Shown here piece by piece: positions 58,485-64,000 of a stretch of DNA of 64,000 nucleotides. A program made the translations under genes and the position numbers. Under the pieces are notes generated by a model. It had not been told where the DNA came from, did not search any database, and saw only the letters and a list, made by a program, of their open reading frames with translations. This DNA is from Calycina herbarum (lineage: Eukaryota > Ascomycota > Leotiomycetes > Helotiales > Pezizellaceae): the NCBI GenBank assembly GCA_001414485.1, contig LLEY01000164.1, forward strand, positions 1 through 64,000, in the 5' to 3' direction. Each line of letters starts with the position of its first letter. Positions within the stretch are counted from its first letter, which is position 1.

Positions 58485-58920
58485 TTAATGAATAGAAATT
58501 TCAATATCGTCGTCACAATACTTTTGGCCCCCAACACTCTCATACGGCGGCAATTCCCGGGTCATCAACACAAGGATTGATTTTGCCTAACGAATCTGAT
58601 TCCATTTATTCCGCCTCTTTCGTACGACCCACCAATCACACCGCAACATACCTTGTTGATATTCTCAGCCTCGCATTTGCCAAGGGAAATTATGATTGGT
58701 TGGATTTTTGTACGAACTTCACATTTCGATATCGGAGGGGGTGCTGTGAGTAGCCGGGGAAAGCGGGTGAGCCCCAAGTTCTAGACTGATGGGTGAATAT
58801 TTGGTACCGAGGTGTCAGTCCACACTTACGCCGTGTAGGTGGTGGGGCAACTGCAGATCGAGTTGAGTGAATGTTGAGGCTTCTCTTGCTTTTCACCTTC
58901 ACCAACCTCTTCTTCTTCAT
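58485..58920 (-). CDS. Small conserved-looking protein, 94 aa, three exons
   Basis: Exons 58830-58920, 58652-58743 and 58485-58586 join in phase to 94 residues; each is too short to appear as a notable open frame. The chain starts with a very basic stretch (MKKKRLVKVKSKRSLN), then a proline run (TRPPPPISK), a two-cysteine segment (KCEVRTKIQPIIISLGKCEA), NINKAKSILVLMTRELPPYE and an acidic end (YCDDDIEISIH). Donors are GTAAGT and GTATGT and acceptors CAG and TAG. I do not recognise a family. The basic start could be a nucleic-acid-binding or mitochondrial-targeting region. It ends about 100 bp past the convergent LMBR1-like gene. Confidence 0.55.
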
Positions 58921-59096
58921 CTTTGCTTATTAGCGTCGCGCTTGTGTGATTGGTTTTCCCGAACTGCCAATTGCTTCTTTGTTTGGATTGCGCAATCGTT
59001 GGATTGATTGAGTCGAATTGCTTGCGTCGACTTGAGCAGATTGAATCAAATACTCAAGGATAATGTGGTGGGAACCCCGCTACTATTGTTAGCGCG

Positions 59097-61082
59097 ATGG
59101 ATGATTATATGTTCAAGGAGAATGTAAAGTTGTGCAAGAATGTGGGGGAGGCAACGACATATCTTGAGATCTTCTATTACTCGGTGAGATCTCCAATTTG
59201 GATGGGTCCTTTCAAAGTGCTTGCTAATAGTGTTCAGGATCCCCACTACAACAGCGTCGAAGAGCATCCGCTAACCCCAGATGAATTCAAGAATTTCCTC
59301 CATCAGCGTGTACACATCCCTATAACCTCCCATCCCAGAAAATTCTACTAACACCAATCCAGGGCGCTTTCATACCACAAAAGCTTCCAGCTGGAGTTAC
59401 AGTCACGGCTTCTTTACGATTGATGTGAGTTTTAGGTTATGAACGTGGCGGACTAAGATTTTGACAATACAGCTCCTGCTAACAATGTTACACAGACTTC
59501 AACAGAATGCTTCACATCCTGATACCTTCACACCTCATTATTTGAGCTTTGAGCATTTGGAGTATATTTCTATGGTCAATGCTTTGCATCTTCCGTATCG
59601 GTTAATTGAGAGTACGAGTTGTGTTGGTCCGTTCTTTTGGGCGGCTTGGGATCAGGATGAGGAGAATCCGCATTTGCGTAGGTTTATTTTCTTATGTGCT
59701 AGTGTATGTTTGCTTGAATAGAAGGGGCACCTACTGTGCGGGTAGGGAAAGAGCGAGTAGGCCCATGTTGAGGTCGGGTCGTTCCTTCCCTGTCCTGGCT
59801 TGACGTCCACTCGCACACCTCGAGTGTCAAGACCTGAAAGCACCTTCTAGATCTGGGAGGAGTTTTTCTTGCTGGTTGAAGTGTCAGTTCTAACAATTAA
59901 GCAGAAATAATATTCCGCAAATCTGATGTCCGCAAGAAAGGATACACCAGAGGCTGGGAACTTACCCTCTCGCACGACATAAATCGCGGCATCACCACCG
60001 GCTACTGCAAAGGCACACCCAGTTCCGATATCGTTGATTGTATCCGCCACCTCAAAGCATGTGCTAGCCAAATAGGCCATCCCATGCTCCTCCCAGCTAT
60101 AATCTTCTCCCACGATTTCAACTACAAAACCGACATCAAGCAACGAGAAGCACGTGATTGGCTTCGTCGCCTTGAAAATGCTGTCTCGATGAGGACTGAT
60201 ATCTTAGAGAAGGAGGGGTATGTTGAAGGTGGGGTTGTGGATTTAGATGCTGTGAACAGAGACTTGGTGGAGTGCCATAGCCAGGTTTTGTGGAAGAGAC
60301 CAAAGGCTTATATGGATATTTTGGATGGCATGGAGAAGGCGATGCATCGGTTTTACGAGAAGCTGCCCGAGGAGAAGAAGAAGAATTCTGTTATGAGACA
60401 GTTGCATTCTAGTATGGTTTCTAGGATGGACTTTTATAGAGTTAAGTTGCAGGGGATTGATAGTTATGCTCATACTACTTTGCAGAGGTTGGAGATTCAG
60501 AGAAGTGCGGTGCGTCTTCCCGTTTCCCTCTTTTTTGTTCTAGGCGAGACTAATTTTGGATGCAGCTTTATAATATTATCGCTCAGAAGGAGTCGAAACT
60601 CAATTTTCAGATGGCTGGCGAGCAGAGGTACGTTTCAATCCCCTCCAAGCAAAATTTCCTCAAAACTAGACTCTTCTCAAACAAAAAAAACATTCTTTAA
60701 TCACCCTACAAAACACAGAAAACTAGCGCACGCATCAAAACGCGACTCCGCAGCCATGAAAACCATATCCCTCCTCGGCGCAATCTTCCTCCCAGGCGCC
60801 TACCTCGCAGCAGTCTTCAGTATGACATTCTTCAACTTCAATCCAGATCCTAACCAACCCGTCATCTCACCACAATTCTGGATATACTGGGCATTCACGA
60901 TTCCGATTACGACAGTCATCGTAGGCGGATGGTGGTTCTGGGAACGCAAGAGGGAGAGGAAGTATGGGAAGGAGGATCAGGATTTGGAAAATGGGAGTGA
61001 GGATATGGAGAAGAATATTATGGCTATGATGCGGAGACGGACTATGAGTAAGGCTAGTACTTGGGATACTAAGAGGGATTGA
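59097..61082 (+). CDS. CorA-like membrane protein (fungal Mg2+-transporter-like)
   Basis: Seven exons (59097-59183, 59238-59309, 59363-59424, 59496-59677, 59905-60509, 60566-60627, 60719-61082) give 477 residues. The cytosolic N-terminal part has DPHYNSVEEHPLTPDEF, AFIPQKLPAGVT and GWELTLSHDI. A helical region follows (AHTTLQRLEIQRSALYNIIA with QKESKLNFQMA), as in the long stalk helix of CorA. Two helices close the protein: TISLLGAIFLPGAYLAAVFSM and FWIYWAFTIPITTVIVGGWW. The loop motif GMN of true CorA channels is absent; MTFFNFNPD occupies its place, as in many fungal CorA-like proteins, so ion transport is uncertain. The intron 59184-59237 is a stop-free multiple of three; intron 59678-59904 is unusually long (227 nt). 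Confidence 0.8.
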
Positions 61083-61918
61083 GTGGTGGTGGCTCTGGAT
61101 AAAAGTTGAGTGGGGTTTGGAGAGGTGTTTTGCATGTACCTTTTTATCTACCATTTGTCGTTGTGCTCAATTTCTGGGAGAATGAAACCTATCCTGTGAT
61201 TAGAGCGGGATGAATCAATATTCAAATATTTGGTTCTCCGGTTGTACTCGCACTATAGGAACGTTTATCCTAGATATTATGGCACGGTTTGGTAAATGGT
61301 TCTGGTGTATTCAGAGTACTGTTAGGATCTGACTTGCTGTTGAATTGCTTTTTTGTTTTTCGTTCTGGCGTAATTCGTGCTATGAGGCGATGACATTTAC
61401 GATGAGATGAGATGAGTTGACGATTATGAGTTTATGAGTCGTTACGAGCTTATGAGAAAAGAACAAGATTTATATATGTTGGGGCACTTGGATTTGTACT
61501 TTGAAAATATCTTGCTAGGTTCATAATTGTTTTGAATGAAGCTAGTTTTGCATTTGAGGCCGGAGGGTTTTCTACTTCGCCTTGTGAGTTATGTACTAGA
61601 AGTGACTATAACTGGGAGAATTTCGGGGCGGCTCTGCAGTTCGTTGGCAGCTGTACAATATCTCGAGCGAAATGCTTTCAGTAAGCTGATGGAAACCAGA
61701 GCATTAATTGGTTGTACCGGATTTCAGCCCATGCCCGACCGAAACCTTTGCGTTGCACAGGCGCAAAAAAAGAAAAGAAAGCGGCTGTGTCTTCAGCTGA
61801 ATCCCAAAAATAAGACAGGCTCGTCGGATGAAATGCAACAAACAAACTTCCTCAGTTGTGACCCCATCACTTTCCAGCAGCGAAAGTTTTGAAGTAATTG
61901 CGACGAAGAGAAAGCACA
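61083..61918. other. Intergenic, no supported gene
   Basis: Separates the CorA-like gene from the broken membrane-protein gene. A 118-codon frame at 61536 lacks motif and codon support. Confidence 0.5.
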
Positions 61919-64000
61919 ATGGCAACACCAACGGTCACTGCGAGTGCCATTCCACCTGGCTCGACTATTTTTGTGAAAGAGCCCCCTCCTTCCGGATTCC
62001 AGACATCAACTTTCGCGGACAGTCTTTTCAATAGCCTGGCACCAGTTTTGGCTCTCTTTGGGGAACAACCGACTCGTCAATATCTATCCACGTCCATCTC
62101 GTTCGCAGATCATGTATAATTGGGTATTGCTCCTATTGGAATTCTCACCATCGTCGTCTGTGCTATAAGGGTATCAGGGGGTCATTTGTTGAAGACCCTC
62201 GTGGGGAGATCCCGGGAGAAAAAGGCTTCCGCCGAGGAGGAAGTACTGTCCTCTACATCAAGTCATCAACACGAGTTCGTGAACTTTGGGATGGGGAAAG
62301 GATAGTCAAGGACGCTGGTGAGAATCGCACAACAGAGATAATCTACAGTCAAATCCCCCAGCGTAAAACCGGAAAAATGTCAGTCACAACTTTTGCGGAA
62401 GCTGTGTGGGGAAAAAAGTTCGGACTGTTCAACATCTATCAACAACAAATCGAAATTACTGCGGTCGATCGCCTCGGTAAATATTTTGGGGAGGGCAATA
62501 ACGAAATGATAAACAGAACTACATCCCTTTTGGACGAAGAATATTTACACATCAAGGAGAAACTGCAAGTAGAGGCCCCGAATCTTTCACTAAATATTCC
62601 AGGTGCCATCCCCTCTAGATCAAGAATATGGGCTTTGGCTGCCATAGGATTATTCTTCCAGGTAGTCGTCTTGGCTATCGGTGGGTTGTCTGTATATCGA
62701 TGAAACTGGCGAGGTCCAAAAGGTGAACTCATTCCAGGCTATGGATTTCCTTGCTTCTCCATTGGGACTTGTATTATTACCATATATTCTACTATCTGTG
62801 GGTTTATCATAGAAGCAGCCACCACCAAAGCGGTTTACGAACCTACTAAAACTCTGGACTTCGCCAAAGGTACACCAAATCCCAATGTTGCATTTCGGGT
62901 ACGTAAAACTTCATTCTACGCATTCACTTCAAGACACGGGATCTTTCAACAGTCTCTATTAGGTACAACCCGAAAGCACTGTTGGTAGACAGGACCTTCC
63001 CGCTTATGCTATCTTCAATGATCCCGCTGATGCTCTCTTTCGAACGTCGAGACCGAATAAGCGGCAGTTTAAGAAACTAACTTGGATTTCAACTCTCATG
63101 AATGTTTCAGGATTTGCCATACAATTTATCGGCATCCGAGTAATGCACTGGTCAGTTGCTCTAATGCAACTCGCAACAACGTTCATGGTGACTGGGCTTC
63201 GAGCATGGGCTCGACAAGGAATGACAAAACGTCCTGCAGTATTAAAACTTGAAACTTATTGGGAGGCTGTAGACCTGGCTCTGCACATTCGAAAATGCTC
63301 TCAATTGCAAATACTTACAGATGGAATCGCTGAGGAGTTTTATATTCCGGGCAGTCCCATGACCGTAGAACTGGAGAATAGTCAGAGGCACAGTGGTCTT
63401 TCTCAATTATATCGTGACGCAGATCGATCAGCGGAGCCGTCTACTATTGAGACCGTTCGTTTCTTTCAACGTGAAAAGGTTTTCCTCGGGGACGACACAA
63501 AGACACCCCGGACTCTTGGTCATCGTACTTTAGAGTTTTATGAAGGTCTCGAAAAGATATTTCCTTGTGACAGCGAAATAGAGTCCGTCACATCAAGCAT
63601 ATGTGATGCAATGGCTGCGATATGTACCTTGATTTCATCTTCACCAGATATCATTCTCGCCAGTCCCGATATTGCTTCGATACAAACATGTTTCGACGTG
63701 TTGGTGGCAGGAATTGCACTTGATGGTATTTCTGAAGGCTTGATTCAGCTCTGTATTACAGTACTAATCTTAGAAGGGGTTGTAAGTCAACACTTCAAAA
63801 ATCGCATACGCTCTATCATCGCCCTGACGTATCGAGGCCTGACTGACCGCAAAGCCCAACTTTCTCTACTCACTCCTGCTGTTGGAGATCTTTCGGGACA
63901 GCAGCCCTTGGTTGGCAACGGTGGAGATATTCCGCAAGCAACACAAGCGAGAAATAGTTACAAAGCAAGCGAGATTGTTTATCCCTCGAACACGGGCCTC
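61919..64000 (+). pseudogene. Fungal multi-pass membrane protein, disrupted and cut by window end
   Basis: Begins ATGGCAACACC and reads SLFNSLAPVLALFGEQPTRQ, then SISFADHV, an in-frame TAA (62117), and LGIAPIGILTIVVCAIRVSG in the same frame. This order is known from a large uncharacterised fungal family with an early APxGxxT-VSAIRV helix. At about 62258-62270 the frame shifts; the new frame reads VRELWDGERIVKDAG, again typical. It continues to WALAAIGLFFQVVVLAIGG, meets TGA (62701) and resumes as GPKGELIPGYGFPCFS. After an intron (62899-62962) the frame stays open to the window end (VQPESTVGRQDLPAYAIFND, WISTLMNVSGFAIQFIGIR). Both stops can be explained by a C-to-T change on one strand (CAA to TAA, TGG to TGA), the kind RIP makes. 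The gene seems inactive; a few sequence errors are the alternative. Confidence 0.65.

Overview
The window is nuclear DNA of a filamentous ascomycete (Pezizomycotina). Genes carry many short introns (about 45-60 nt, GTRNGT donors, CTAAC-type branch sites), they lie on both strands without operons, and the set is typically fungal: GH1 beta-glucosidase, BBE-like oxidase, fungal rhodopsin-domain protein, glycogenin, Bre1, Bdp1, Nhx1. The protein flavour resembles Leotiomycetes, but that placement is inference.

Layout. At 0.1-1.3 kb there is a DUF3431 membrane-anchored protein. From 1.3 to 9.3 kb there is essentially no intact gene; this is a decayed, repeat-derived tract with a dispersed ~30-nt motif in eight copies and a strongly diverged ~1.17 kb duplication. 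A BBE-type FAD oxidase (9.3-11.1 kb) and a fungal rhodopsin-domain protein (13.6-15.2 kb) follow. At 16.2-19.05 kb sits an apparently complete two-gene PIF/Harbinger DNA transposon with 25-bp perfect TIRs and a TAA target duplication. Directly next to it is a small secreted cysteine-containing protein gene (19.9-20.8 kb) whose natural start codon reads ATC and whose promoter holds two arrays of 10-bp repeats.

From 22.4 to 36.5 kb the window is dense with housekeeping genes: glycogenin, an F-box/2EXR-like protein, Pbn1 (GPI mannosyltransferase I subunit), a SARAF-like calcium-entry regulator divergent from it, the H2B ubiquitin ligase Bre1, and divergent from Bre1 the Pol III factor Bdp1. A MITE sits in the shared Bre1/Bdp1 promoter. 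From 37.5 to 43 kb there are a cytosolic GH1 beta-glucosidase, a GFA-domain protein, a second MITE copy and a broken OMA1-like M48 peptidase.

After 3.5 kb of gene-poor sequence come Nhx1 (46.5-48.7 kb), an SLC45/sucrose-type permease, an unrecognised 624-residue protein, an LMBR1-family membrane protein, a three-exon 94-residue protein that single-ORF scanning misses, and a CorA-like membrane protein. A fungal multi-pass protein with two in-frame stops and a frameshift runs off the right edge.

All exon structures were deduced by hand from splice consensus, frame continuity and family knowledge; no search or RNA evidence was available. Several introns (47630-47677, 55015-55062, 59184-59237) are multiples of three without stops, so long open frames here do not equal exons.
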